This document shows positions 1 through 14,300 of a stretch of DNA of 64,000 nt, piece by piece. A program made the position numbers and the translations under genes. Numbering within the stretch: position 1 is the first letter of the stretch; each line of letters begins with the position of its first letter. The stretch comes from Paramacrobiotus metropolitanus. Lineage: Eukaryota > Tardigrada > Eutardigrada > Parachela > Macrobiotidae. Where the stretch lies: positions 868,001-932,000 of the forward strand of contig NW_026570246.1 of NCBI RefSeq assembly GCF_019649055.1, in the 5' to 3' direction. Under the pieces are notes generated by a model. That model was given only the letters and a program-made list of their open reading frames with translations. It was not told the DNA's origin and ran no database searches.

Positions 1-1450
1 TGCAGCTTCGACATGACCATTTCAATGTCGACATCTTTGAGATTATTGTGCACCACCGCTCTGGCGATGTTGTGACCGAAAGGAAACATTCGGACATAAA
101 TAGTTTCGCCCAGTTCCTTGACTTCCTGTTCCGTGGCCGACACGAGCCTCTTGCAGAATTTCGACGGCGGCAGACGATCGGTCTGCAGATCAATGAGGAT
201 AATGTTGGTATGGACACCTTGCACGTCGACGCGGAAGAAAGGCGATTTATAATTGGCAATGGCTTCCGCTAGGCGCTGCGCTCGCGAATGGTCTTCCTCT
301 AATCGAGCGGTCATTTTTTCTAAACTGATTAAACCGGCAGCAGCCAATATTCCCGCTTGTCGCATACCGCCCCCCAAGGCTTTCCGCAGTCGTCGCGCTT
401 CCGCAATAAATTTGTCACTTCCGACAATTAAGGAACCAGCAGGAGCGCACAAACCTGTTGATGGTTCATTTTTTTAAAATGCAATTAATACAGAAGTTTC
501 TGTCTTCAGTTTTGTTACAAAAAATTGAAACAACCGCCAAAGTTTACAGTTTTTTTCTTATTATTACAGTAAAAATATTTTAAGTCATCTTTTTTTACAA
601 TCGAATTCATTTGTTCATATCACAAAAGCTCGTATGCGCTAATGCGCTTACCTTTTGAAAGACACACGCTGGCAGAATCGATGTTCTCCAGTAATTTCGT
701 TATGGGAACATTTAAAGCCACTGCAGCATTAAACAATCTGGCTCCGTCCATGTGAATGGCCGGTACGCCATTCTCCTTTGCCCTTTTGGTGACCTTGGTC
801 AGAAAAGCCAACGGCAGCACTTTTCCTCCACACATGTTATGCGTATTCTCTAAACACAGCAATCGCGTGCGCGGATAATGAATATCATCGGCCGTTCGAA
901 TTTTCGACACCATTTCGTCGACCAGAAATGTTCCACCGCGCAGATTATTCAGTGTTCGCGCATGTACACCCCCGAACTGCGAAATGCCTCCCTGCTCGTA
1001 CATGAAAATATGCGATTTATCGCCCAGCAGCACCTCCGAACCGCGATCCTGGCAGTGTATCATCACACTGATCAGGTTGCCCATGGTGCCGGAGGGAACA
1101 AAAAGAGCGCTCTCTTTGCCTAACATGTCCGCCGCGGTGCTTTCCAGTAATCGCACTGTCGGATCTTCCAAATACACGTCATCGCCCACTATGGCGTGCG
1201 CCATGGCTTCCCGCATTTCCGGTGTCGGCTGAGTCACCGTATCGGAGCGCATATCGACGATTTTCGCTTTCCGGTCCAACTCGTTGGCCGGATCCAGTAT
1301 GGAACAGTATCCGAAACTTTTTTCAAATTGCTCACTTCCGTAACGTTTCAAGGACGGCATTGCAACGTAAGATCGGTCAAGCATTTTGTGCTGACAAGAG
1401 AACTTCCTCGCAATCAGCGACACCGGTAGTCGCAGGAAGAACGTTCGCAT
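1..1450 (-). CDS. Low-specificity L-threonine aldolase (3' end outside window)
   Basis: PLP-dependent enzyme that cleaves L-threonine/allo-threonine to glycine and an aldehyde. Exons: 652-1450 and 1-454 (continuing past the left edge). The split codon at the junction restores the [10 protein letters not shown] motif holding the Schiff-base lysine. Other family signatures visible are [10 protein letters not shown] near the start of the fold, [18 protein letters not shown] and [10 protein letters not shown]. About 418 codons are present, close to full length. The first 20 or so residues ([17 protein letters not shown]) are basic and hydrophobic, so a mitochondrial presequence is plausible (inference). 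The ATG at 1450 is the first in frame; the fold itself starts about 65 residues later. Confidence 0.93.
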
Positions 1451-3624
1451 GATTGTACCGTACTTGTACAGTACTTGTGGATCGCAAAGACGTCGGATGA
1501 CTGTAAAAGTTAATCGGCTAATTAAAACAAACTCATCTGACGTTTGTTTGAAATTTAACTAATTTCTTATCATAAAAATTTAAAGAGTTGTTTAGAATAT
1601 GCCATGATCGAGCCAGGTGTACTTAACTTACAAAATACTGCAGAGAGTACAACAACTGACTGGTGAGATAAAGATTTCGAGCATGCAAGTAATCGTAAAT
1701 ACAAATATAATACCGTATGCATGCTATATCTGTCAGTGCGTATCATTCGAGACTTAAATTTTAATATCAACGCCATACTTTGGATAGATAAACTACGGCA
1801 AAAAGCTTAATTTTATGCAAGAATTTCTCCATAAATGAAGTATCAACGGTACAGAAAGTTACCATGTTGCCAGAGAAAACGCGAATTTACTGATTGAGGG
1901 AAACGGTGGGTGTGTTTCTGACACAGCAGATTCCGTTCGCGATTGCAAGAGAATAGATAACACAGGGAATTAGATTATTATACGTGATTTGTACAATTAA
2001 AGAAATGACTCTATAGAGCGTACAAATAATTTAAAAGTACGATAAATAAAAAAGGCTTAAAAACGTGTAGAAGAATTTTACGAAAACTATCATGTAACGG
2101 TGCAGTATTGTGGGTGACAGTGAAAAAGAACAAAAATAAGCAGCTCTTACAAGTTAGTATCATCTTACCAAATGATAGGTAAGAAGTCAGATTAATTCGA
2201 GGAGTCAACTAGCCCGGCGATCCACAATTCCAGGATTCACTTCAGAGTTCAGACCAAGGTTGTGATAACCTCCCAATGATGTCTAGAGGTTATAATTAAA
2301 AACCTAGCTCACTAGGTGATGTTTTTGTAAATCGTAGTATAAATAGGTCCTTTTTCGATACACGCTGTGGCGGCTGCCATTTTCTTATGAAAACTACGAG
2401 TACAATACACGGATATAAAACTACACTAATAATTACTGTGAAATTGTGAAACTACAGTCACTCGTAATAACCCGCTGGTAACACACTGCTGATTCAATCC
2501 AATCAACTAGTACTCGGATTAAAAGATTAATTTAAGAGTACCAACTTTTGGCTGAAATTACGTAAACAAATTTCGGAAGTAACGATAAAATTACTGTTCA
2601 TATCTGATCATCTGCCATAAAATTATCAATTGACATCAGTGTGCTAGGCAGGCTACGGGAACTGAATTGAAAGTACGGTAGCGGATCGTGGAAATTTAGG
2701 TAGGCTAATTTTAAGTTCTGTACGTATACATATCCCGCAATGGCACCCATTTTCACATACATACAGTAAGTATTGTAATGGTTTCCATGCACTTTTGCGT
2801 ATAATGTTTCATTGTGTTAATTCCTTTCGGGTGACCCAAACATCCTGATTAGATCGAAGATAAAATAGCCCTACACCGAAATTTGTTGCATTTCTGGTTA
2901 CAAGCAGTCCAATATGCGCGCCGCGGAAATACAGCAAATAACCGGGTGATTCATGTGGCCACTAAATACTGCAGCAAACGTAATACGGTAGAAGTACGAG
3001 TAGTGTACCACATTTAAATACGTATGTTCTCACAAGCACTACAATTTATAAAAATTGTGTGAAATGCATGGCATGGTTTTCTCTACAGTAGTGTAACAGT
3101 ATACTTATGAGGTTTGCAAAAGGTTTGCAAAAGCAGTGATGTACTACCTGTAGTTTTTGTCCCTGCAGGTTTCTGTGCAGTACAGATTGCACAAAAGATA
3201 CGTTGTTATTGTTATGTAAAATTAATACAGTATTGTACAAATGCCGACTGCTCTGTAGTATCAGTATCCATAAATAAGTCAAGCTCACTTATGTGCCTTG
3301 CCATAAATTACAGTGCTAGGGATAATGAAGAGCATCATATCATGTGTTTTTGTACAATTATATTTTTACACAATTCACACAAAACTTCAAACCAAAACGT
3401 TTAAATACAAATCGAAAAAGGCACAGCAGAAACAATGCAGTAAGTAATCAACAACAACAAAAAAATGTGGCGGAAAAATATTTTTCAAGCTATATTTCTT
3501 TGGTTTTGATGGCCGGGGATTTTATTTTATACGCATTTTTCCATACTTCAGAAAGACACACACTGCAACATGAAAAGTCATAATTACCGTACGATTGAGT
3601 ACTGAAGCCAGAAAATCTGCAATA
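1451..3624. other. Intergenic, no supported gene
   Basis: AT-rich spacer between the divergent side of the threonine aldolase and the 3' end of otopetrin. Short ORFs lack splice logic or recognisable motifs. A TATAAATAGG box lies at 2338-2347, but no convincing ORF follows it. It may belong to an old retrotransposon remnant or be chance. Confidence 0.6.
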
Positions 3625-6600
3625 TTATATCATATCAATTTTATACTGTAGGTACTTATGTATAACATAAAGGTGCAAAACGCTAATTTTGAGTTTCAGC
3701 CGCCAAAAAATTGAAAAACTGTACCTTGAGTGAAACCGGTAGAATATCAGAAGCGGCATGGATACGTGCGTGATCAGTGTCCACTGCGTAACAGAAAACC
3801 AGAGTGAGCCCACAATTTATGACCTTTTGAACATTATAATTACAGAGCTTTCTTTATTGTACAACTTTTTTGCTCTTACCGTCCAAATACCGTAGAAACG
3901 AATTTGTATGGGATACAGCTGGTGGCGCCAGGCTTCCAGAGAGTCAACGGCCCAGAAACTGAAATTGCACACCAGCAGGAAAGTGACCATTTCCCGTCCC
4001 GGCTTATCGTCTACGTGCCGCTGTTTATTGGGTCGCCGGCGCGTAGCATCCAGCAGGAAGAGCGTCTGCAGCGTGGACTGGATTATTTCCAGACCGGCAC
4101 AGACCAATGCGCTGATATTCTCTTTCGTGGGATTATCCATAATGGTGTGGTGACCGGAAATCAGTACGAAGACCGGGAATACGTATACACCCATTTGGGA
4201 GATGATCAGCAGATTGTCATCTATCCGTGAGCTTCCGTGGCTTTTGTACTTGAGTGCATTAATGCGCACGAAGGCAACGCAAACCGCTAATGTGGAGGTC
4301 GTGTACAGGATGCACTCCATAACATACGCCTGGAAGATGGCTAATGTGTAGTAGTCGGTCATACGGATCCAGACGAAAAACAGCACCATACTGCAGGACA
4401 AAAGCACGCAATGGTCGCAATGTTATTAATTTATGTCATACATGTACTGTATCTGCCGTCTATAACCATTTTACTATGTAAAATATAGACGTCAGCATGT
4501 TTCATGCAGAACAGTACAAACTGCAAATCGTTACGCTCACAAGTCAATACTGCAAATTGTAAAGTTATTGTATCCTAGTACTACAATGCCTAACAAATAG
4601 ACGATGAGCCTCGTACAAATATATTTAACGGAAACAGAAACAAATAATTATGAGTATTTACTAAGATAGCAAAAATCGAAAATATATTGCGACAGGTACC
4701 GCGCAATGAGAATCAATTGCTTAACTGAAATATATGCAAATTGTTACATGCAAGTAAGTCATAATGCAAAGCGCCCAAGAAGCATCTTTTTGTATTTGTT
4801 AAAGTGATTGATCGCCGACAAGTGCATGCATGTCTAAATACCTTATATTACCTCATAATAGTCATAACAACCATTAACAATCCCAGAAATAGCCCCCGCG
4901 TCGCATTGTGACAGTTTACGGAGAACTGGTGTTTGTTTTTATTATCCGCATCGGTGCTGCTGTTGTACTTGAACCGGCGATGTTTCAATCCGCTCCACAT
5001 CATGTACAGCAGAGCCGCACAAATCAGGCTGTTCTCCACAATACACGGATACAAGAACGGGCTAGCCTTGAGAAAAAATAAATTAGTTATCTCAAAACCT
5101 GCATTTGTAGCAGTGCCGGCATCATATAGCAAACTCACACTTGCCGCTAATTTTTTCAACGTATATATTTCCATTCGTAGTAAACTTGCGGCAAGCGTGC
5201 TACAGCTTCAAAATTGTATTTTAAGACATAACCTAGTGTCTGAAGCCGCTAATTTACCTGTTGCATAATGGAGCCAACGGTTGTCGTCGACCGGCAGGAA
5301 GCTTCGTACTCGTTAGAAATGTTGACCAAGGAGTCCACGATGCCACTTAAGTAGCTCTGTAATCGATGTTGTACTTTGTTGGGCACAGCACTGATCCTAG
5401 AGCTTTGGGTGAAATTCCCTTGTGCGGTCACGTTGGCGCGCAATGAAGCGAACGGCTTCACGGAGAAGAACATTTCCGGCACATCCGCAACGGCAATGCC
5501 CGGCGGACGCAGCTTTTCCGGCTCAAAGATACTGATTTCGAATTGATGCTTAGTTTCCTCGATTAATACGCTCAGCCAGACAGATATGTTCGTTGCAAAC
5601 ATCTGTTTAAAAAAAAAGTTTATGCAAAGATATTGGGGAATATAATCAAATAGCTGGGCTCAAAGGGCCGATATACTCGTATCTATACTAGTACTTAACA
5701 AAAGACTCAAGAGCAGCTGCGCTAATGAAATCGCACACATAAATGCACAAATTATAACAGTTCTGTTATACTTATTATAATATTTCTGTTATAGTATATG
5801 TACGCATACTGCAGTTCATCTGTCAACAGAATCAAGAGATGAAATAATTAAAACATTTTGGTAAACAGCAGCAAAATATACATGTGACAGCACTTTAAAG
5901 CCTCTTTTTTCTTATTAAAATTTACACTGTAAGTACATGTAAATGATAGTGGTCAATTTTTTGACGAGGTAGTATAGTGTAATACGTAGTACGTACATGC
6001 ATAAATCCAAAGCTGGCAAAGACGTTGTATCGGTCAGTTCGAATCTGTAGAAACAATTCATAGCCGCTTATTGAGATATCGTGTTTACAAAGATACACAA
6101 GAAATTTCTCACCTACTTTGCTGTTCAAAAATACCAGATAAAGTTGTGCAAATGAGAAAACAAATCTGGCTGCCGGTGTAATGGCCGTCAGGATATCATC
6201 ACAGTGGGAACCGAAGGGAATCTCAAAATATTGTCCGAATTCCAGCACGGAATATAGCATTGCACCCACTCCAAATATCATTGCTCCCTAAAAACAATGA
6301 AGATATCACCGATTTCAAATAAAATGATGAACAAGTATTTTATTACTTAGTATAATATTTTGTAAATTAAAATATTTTCCGACATATTACAACATGACCA
6401 AATAAACGACCCCTACTGTTGGCAATCATACAAGAAAAACGTAAAAAAATGCAATTGCACTCATATACGTTTAAGAATTTGCTACAGAAAATTCTAAAAA
6501 TTAATCTCGAATCGTGCCGATTGCATTATTCGATATTTAATAATTATCGACGTCGCAGCAAAATTAACGGCACATCGTAATTCTCCGATGACTGAACGGA

Positions 6601-8935
6601 TAGAACTATGGACATGTATGAACAGTTTAAATACTTAAAGATTGTGAGTTACTATTAGTTGTTAATGTTTTTTATATTGGAATCGCGTTACATTAAATAA
6701 ATTGTGCAAGCCGCAAGACACAGTGTGTTCAAAGACGATAATCTAATTGCCTTTCGGCAAGTCTATACGCTCTATCTGTCACACCTTTTGTATTTTTACT
6801 GCGTGTCTTCAAATGTTTAAAATAAGCTGGAGTGCAATTGCGGTTAAGCAAATTAGCCGTGCTGACTTGAGTGCACATTCCCGGTTTATTAGATGCATTT
6901 GTGTATTGCTGAGATGGTAAAAACACTTGGAGAAAGGCGGTTCCTGCTAAAGAATTTTCACGAGCACTTAATGATCTGTCAAGCGCGCTTCACTCACCAG
7001 TCGCAAATAGAAACTTCCACTGCTGGACGCGTGGCTCCGGTCGGACAGGAAGTCACAATAAGGATCTTCCTGGTTGTCATGATGTCGGCTAATGGAGGAT
7101 GATGTCGTATTGCGCCGGGCCCATGAGATCAGATAGACTTTCTGCCGGCGACCGCTTTGGAAGAGAAAGCCATAGGCGAAGATCAGGAAGAGCAGGGATA
7201 CTCCGTACAAATACAAATAAAAACTCTGCAAACATCCAATTATCAAGATTTATGGCGATAAATGTGTCAACGTAATGCATAAATCTGGTAGTGTATATAA
7301 ATTTGTGAACGAGAAAGGCGGCGTTATATGTTTCACATGTTCGGCGAAAAAGGTTGTTAACTTGTTATACATGGCGGCAGTTGGCGCTACATTTTTCTAT
7401 CTATAAGTACTCGTGCTTATATTTACACATTATCAGTCTGTTGTTAAACTAATATACTTCAGTACCAAATCCGTTGTTCTCAAAAACCGAAATGCCACTA
7501 ATTTTTTAAACATTTTAACCAAAAAATTTTCCTTCAAATATTCCTTTCGACTATTTTAGTAAGCTCGTTTAATTATTGCGGATGAACCGGAAGTAAAATT
7601 TGATTACGATGCGAGCACCCGTACTCAGGGAAGCGGAAGGGAACGAAACATGTTGTCTAAATTTGTTTCTTAAACAATCGTATGCGTGCGCAGGTTATAT
7701 TGCTTTACATTTATCATATCTAGACATCACGCATGAGTAGCAAACAGTGCTAAACAGTTGCCTTAACAATCACAAAAAAATGAAACTTCGCTTCATTGAA
7801 TTACGTTCAATACGATGATTGATCGAGTCAGAGAGTAACGATGTGTCAGCACGTTCGCTAAAGCACACAAACAGACAAACAACGCCAACAGCAACCGAAC
7901 TCGCAATCTCACTCCGTACCCCAGCGTAAGCCAAAAATCTCAAAACGCTTAACACAAACATGCTGATGTATATTCATAATCCATAAATACCTACCGACTA
8001 AATAATGTACATAGTAATTCTGCCATTTCATTTTCACTAATTAAGAGGAAATTCCGATGTCAGGCTAACTTAACAAGATTCTGGGAAAAATTTTGAAATT
8101 AAATTTCTACTCGGTGAATCGGTTGCACAAGTTGAGTTTCGTTACTCTAAAAGTTGAAAAGTGCCCCTTTAATAACCTTATTTTCAAGAAGCGGAAAATG
8201 CCGAGTGCTCAAAGATTTGCACTAGAGTAGATCTACTGCAACCAATTTTCTGATTTCCCGAACAATTTTACTGAACGCCGAGCCGCTGGTAGATGACAGC
8301 GATGTTCATATTGTGGAACACTTTCGTTGTACCAACAAAGATACAGCCACAAATCTAGGATTGAGGATTCCATGCATTCTTTAATTATTTATCAATATTA
8401 ATCTTCTTAAACCCTATATGCCACACAAATTTTAGGAACCAGTTTGCAATGAACTACCACTCGCGCATTCTTACCTCGTAAAACAGAGGTCTTATTTCCA
8501 GCGATATAATTTCGGCCAGCGGAAAGGCTGCCGAAAGTACGATGACAACGAGCGCATAAAGACAGCTGAAGTACCGGCAAGTTGAATAGCTAATAAAATA
8601 CAAAAATACTGCCAGTGTTTTATTACAGTACATATAAATTCGCAACGATAAACTACTGTAATTATGTCTTACGCCGCTTTGGCATTCGATTTGGTAGAGC
8701 GCTTATGGTCATCCATGGTTTCCTCTTCGATTTGCGCTTTCGGTGCATTCCCGTTTTTCGTCTGGACCACGGTATCAGCTTCGGCGGTCGGCGTGGAATT
8801 AACGGGATGATGAAACGGTGGCTCGAAGTAGCCGCTAGCCGAGCGGATATGCCGATATTCACTACGCACGAGTGGCTCCACTTCCGGCAGCACTCCATCG
8901 GCATTGCTCGGCTTCTTACCTGTGCCATCTGTCAT
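3625..8935 (-). CDS. Otopetrin proton channel
   Basis: Nine exons with closing phases: 8673-8935, 8475-8589, 6998-7225, 6117-6287, 5997-6044, 5258-5602, 4852-5066, 3880-4390, 3625-3783 (684 aa). Otopetrins are dimeric, 12-TM, acid-activated proton channels of the plasma membrane. Family motifs in order are YALVVIVLSAAFPLAE (TM1), SFYLYLYGVSLL, MLYSVLEFGQYFEI, FGFMH|MFATN, SPFLYPCIVENSLICAA, the KPGREMVTFLLVCN segment and the near C-terminal THVSMPLLIFYRFHS. The N-terminus (about 88 aa) is hydrophilic and cytosolic. The donor after exon 4 (AAA|GTAGGT) is weaker than a GTGAGA four bases downstream, but only the former keeps frame with the 48-bp exon. The ATG at 8935 is the only in-frame start near the conserved part. 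Confidence 0.93.
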
Positions 8936-11329
8936 TGTAACAATTTTATATAACGGTATGAATTAGGAACAAGAAACCGTAATGTCAATGTAGACGACGA
9001 AAACGTCGCAAATCTCAATGCCGAGCGCATGCTTCGGCGTTTCTTTGACTTATTTGTAAAACGACTTGTAGCAGTCATTCGGGCATGCTGAAATGTCGGT
9101 AAGCTATTCAGCGATCGATATTGCTAAACATAACTGCGTTTTGGGGCAACTCTTAAGGTTTTTACGTTCAAGCTGACGTAACACGAATGTATACCGGCTA
9201 CTGCATGCACTATAAGATCGCTGTACTTCGAACTACTTGCTACTACTGCATGTCTCCGTTATGTACATTGTACTAGTTTGTACTATTGTATACAATTCGT
9301 ACACCGGTAATAGCGTATTGTATTGTGTGCTTTAGGCATTTGTGCAGGATAAAAGTAAACGTCCTAAGAATCTTAAACTGCTACAGCATCGATATTATCA
9401 CATGGGAAAACCTTTCGTTGGCTGCAGTAAATACATATTAAGTTTTTTACATGCTTATATTCGTATTAGCAGGAGCCAGGCAATACTTCCGCAAGCCAGT
9501 TTTCTGCGGTCAGTCATCAACTTTAAATAATTAGTTGATTCATCTACCGTAGGTGAACTACCGTAGATCAAATTACTGGCAGTCGTTTGTGCGTGTCCAA
9601 AGCTATACAATTAATGCACTTATGAAAATCATCAAAGAAAATCTCATTCATGACAAAGTAAGCACTTTATACAAGTTACATCAGTTCTCAATTAAAGCCA
9701 TAAGAGACAATTTATTTATTTATACAGTAATCCGAGCTGCGTAGATTATTTTGCTAGGCACGCATTATAATTTATCAAACCGTACTCACTTAGGAATTAA
9801 AGTCTTAGACTAACGTTTTCTTTCTGTAATATGAGTACGAAATAATCCACCACATCAAAGGAAATGACTGAAAATGTCATTTTGATTGCGCACTGTAGGA
9901 ATTCATGTGTGTTATCAATCAGGTACTGTAGCTTGTTATTGGCGGCAGCCGGCAGGTGCCCATATGGGCCGAGATAAATAAGGTGTGCCATGGCAGTTTA
10001 ATTAAAAAAGTGCGTGCAAACTGTGGCTAAGCGGAGAGGAAATCGTATTAAACGCGATTTCCATGGAGAATATCGAAAACAAAACGGGAACTGTTGTAGT
10101 CTGCAAGTAGTGTGCACTCATAGAGCAAAACACTCATAGAGCTGATGTTACAACGCAGTGGTGATTGTTTTCGTTTCAACTGTAAACGATGGTTGGGACA
10201 AAAAGCTTGTGCTTTCTAGAGTTTTGATATTATTACAATAGAATTAATTAAAAGAGTGTATCAACAAATAAACACAGATGTGTCGCATGCAGACAGTTCA
10301 GATCTACTATTTTTTATGTTTGTACTGTACATAATCTGGGAAGTACTCAATCGCAACGCCACGGAGCAGCTGCATGTGATCATCATATCATTCCCGTTTA
10401 ATTACGAGCCTGTTCTTATGTTTCTTGTTAATCATCCAGTCACCAATCATCCAGTCACCAAGAGGTGTCAGATGCCCAGGAAGATTTTGTTTCCGCTTTC
10501 CAGTTCCTACTGAACGTAAGTACTAATCGTATACTTCTTATGTGGCCCTACGAACACAGGTATTAAACAATGTTTGGCAACGATAGTTCTTATACTGATA
10601 CATACGTACGGTCTTGTATTGTATTTACACATACTCGTATAGATATACAATATATAGATATACACCCATTGGTACAGCAGACAATATCGCGTAGAATCGC
10701 CGTACATTCTACTCGTAGATCTATTATTCTAACAATACATGTATTATATCTACTGCGGTATGATGTATTATGTGATTAGGCAATAGGTACGAGTGCGTAC
10801 AGAATATAGATATATTGTATATCTATCCGCATGTAGTGAGTTCCGAAAATATATGAAATAAACTATGGCCTAAACAACGGCCGATTGAGTATAAAATATA
10901 CTTCATATAATATACTTTTACATAAGATTACGACTACAAGTACTACCTTGCACCTAGTATAACACGAGCCCGAGGTACTTTCTGCCATCAAAGTGGATGG
11001 GTGGTGATCTGCTAGCTCCCTAATCCATGCTCGAGTAAGTGTATGGTATCGCATCATCCCATACCGGTAACCGCGGTCTAAAACTGCGAATTTAGCATTT
11101 CAGAATTTGAGCAGCGCGATATCTTACATCCCGAATTAGTGCTTTACCCAGTATGTACGAGAGCAAGCTTCAGAAATACAGCTGTATAGACTATTCTTTT
11201 TTTAATGTGGTTGCTTAATTGTAACAATTTGTACCGCAGCAATTTAAAATGTATTTTATTTTAGATTCTTCTCGTACAGGTGACTTAAGAAAAAGCTTTG
11301 ATGCTGCAACAGTGATAGTGGGACAGAAA
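8936..11329. other. Intergenic between otopetrin and opsin
   Basis: Divergent spacer of about 2.4 kb that must hold both promoters. I see no gene. The 10.6-10.83 kb part is AT-rich with a pair of inverted 17-bp blocks (near 10,637 and 10,808) able to form a weak stem. Confidence 0.6.
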
Positions 11330-14300
11330 ATGTTCAACGCGTCAACGAAATCAACCGAATCTCTCGCCTTGAAACCAACGCGATACATTGACATATCCGC
11401 CGGATCTCAGTTGTCATCCAATGCGGATATTGGCGTTGCTGCCTATCTGTTGTTTATTTGTAGGTCCATAATCCTGATCGTGTTCTCATGCCGAAAAACA
11501 ACTCGCTTCAAGTAAGCGTTTTATTTTTTACAGGGATATTGTCATTGTATGCCAATGGAGTAGTTCTGATAGGAATAGCCCGGCAAAAAGGTCATATACT
11601 GCCCTTAGACATCTTGATGGGATTTTTAGCAATTTCCAATGGTTTGCTCGCGTTGACAACGTATCCCATGGTCGGCGTTTCGCTCATCAGCCACCAGTGG
11701 AAATTCGGCCATGCAGGTACCGCAAACCGATAAAGGATCATAAAGCTTATACTATTCTTGAGAAGTATTTTGCGCACAGTTGAGAAAGCTACGTTTTCCT
11801 AGTGAGCACTGGCAGTAAGAGGGTAAACTGGGACCATATAAAATAAAATCAGCGTCATACTTAAATGTTCTAAAATGGTTGTATTAATATATTGTTATCC
11901 GTATACGCTGTAAATTTATTGTAACAACAAGGCTTTTTAAACTTGTTTCTGGTGAAGATTTGGCTGATTTTTTCAGTTTTGATATAATAAATGTTAACAG
12001 TACTTCTAGTATCTGGTTTGCTTACCCTGGATGTCTGGAGGAACGTAATTAAGAACAAAATAATAGGAAATCATAACATGACATAACTTCTTCACTTCTA
12101 AGTTTGTAGAATGCAAAAATCACGTTTGCATTCTACAGAATATGCTTTATATTTTGTCGCGGGTTCTGCTTTTCGATATTAAACATTATTTTTATAGTTT
12201 GTGCAAAACCTTAAAATGTATGCAATATGCAGCTGTGCACATATCTTGTACAGTACTGCACGTACATACTCGTACAATACAATACAGTCCGTCGTGCCGA
12301 TGCGTATCGTATTTGGCGAGCTTTACTATTACAAAATACAGATTCAAATCTAAAGCTATTTTGACCACGAAAATGTAAGTTTGAAAAACTACAGCATATG
12401 CTATTTGCATAATGCGGGTGCATGCGCAATAACTTAAGGGTTCTTATTAGGTGTTTTATGCAACAGAAATCAAACGAATTCTTAAATCATTTTGCGATTA
12501 TCATGTACGGTATAATAACAACATAATTTTTAGGGTGTGTTGGATACGCCTTTATTACAATGTTTCTCGGCCTTGCATCCATTTTCGATTTACCAGGAAT
12601 TGCATACGTGCTTCACAGTACAGTGGCATCGAAGCATACAGGTAAGTGTGTTTCCGCCCCACACGTGCTTTATTGGTTTCCGAACCGATTGTTACGAACT
12701 TACGATTGCAGCTAGAAAAGGACAGCGCAGCAAAAAATGTCACTGTGGCACAGTTTGGATAATTATTCCAGCCATCTGCACGCTGTCCTTTCTCCTTTGC
12801 ATTTTGCCGATTGTCGGTATGGGAGAATACGGACTCGGCAAGCATGGATCCAGCTGCACCATTAAATGGTCATCAAAATCTCTAATTTCGGTGCTCTACA
12901 TCACGTTCCTAATGATCACGGGATTTGCCCTTCCGGTGTTTCTTACCGCGGTTTTCTATTATCGAGTCATTAGCCATCTGCGCTCCCTGAAACGCCGCTA
13001 CGTCAATATGGAATTCGCTAAAAAATGGACAAAAGTCCAGAATGACACTCTCATGGTAAGTCACGCATCCCGCCCGGTAGTCCTAAGGAACTGTATCTCT
13101 GTGATTCAAACAACCCTCTGTGATTCAGTAAACTCAATTTGTAAAAACACCGTGCGCCGGTAAATTAACATCATTTTTCCAGCTAATCAAGGGAAGCATG
13201 ACGGATAATCCGTGCGCATGCAGCCCCACGCGAATACAATAATTTAAACGAGTATGTACTGGAATATCTTTACATTCCGCGTGTTAAGCAACATTAAAAG
13301 AAATTAGACGCCGGTGCTTGCGAATCATTTACTGATTCCCAATAAAGGAGCTGAAATTTAAAACAACTGAAGGCAGTGCTTCTTGTAATAAGAATCCCTT
13401 TTGGGATTGTTCGCAAAAGCTGTGCGTCTTATTTTCTAGGAGGGGACACATAATGTCCAGCGCTACCCCTCTTATTTCCAGCAATATCGAAGTGCTAACG
13501 TTATACGGTAACAGTGATGCACGCAAGAAGTTCCCCTGTCACATAATTTCATGTATAATTCTTACCATCAATTATACATACAAACTCCTACGGGGAAATT
13601 ACTTCAAATTAGTCTAAACGTTAACGCATTTCGCATAAACCTGGGAAGAACACGTACGTACTCAAAAATGGAAATCCTAAAACTTACGCTCCGCGTAACA
13701 AACAACTAACTAATTGATAAAGCCATGACCCAAATGCATGATATTCGGAAATAAGCACTGGAAACAAACAATATTGAAACAACCTAAGCGTGACTAGGCA
13801 GACTTCTTAGATGACTAACGAGAAGACAGAAATGTAAAACGTATGAACACGAAACACAAGCCGGTGTTTGGAAGCCCTTGGTGAAATTTATTGTTTACCA
13901 AGGTTAATTTAGGGGGCAACAGGCACAAGAACTCACTCCCTGCTCACATTTGTCACAACGTCAGAACGAAATGCGCACACATAAACTCACTAAAAAAGCT
14001 GCACCCCCACACTAAAAAGGTTGAAAAGGAGAATTAAGAAAATTAGCCGTCATTCGAATAACTTAGTTATCATCATTTTATTTCCTCTGGCATCCCACAT
14101 AGGAATACTCTGAACGCACACTGATACAAATAATTCACAGCTAAATCTTGAAGAACAAATAAAACTCTACTCTATTGAAAGTACCGCTACAGTATCAGTT
14201 TTTAGGTAGCATTTGATACTTCATGACACATAAAGGGGCTCAATGACTGCGATCCAAAATTTTACCGTAAGTTTATTGTCAGCTGCATTAGCCCATATTG

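Noticed and set aside
2250-2500. Possible solo LTR (TGTGATAACC start, TATAAATAG box, GAGTACAA)
   Set aside because: No matching ...CA end with a target-site duplication could be found and no second copy is in the window.
6030-6050. TTCGAATC resembling a tRNA B box
   Set aside because: It falls in a coding exon of otopetrin and no cloverleaf can be drawn; no tRNA gene seen in the window.
10637-10828. AT-rich inverted 17-bp blocks as a MITE
   Set aside because: Sequence is low complexity (ATAGATATACAATATAT), so the match may be chance; no duplication found.
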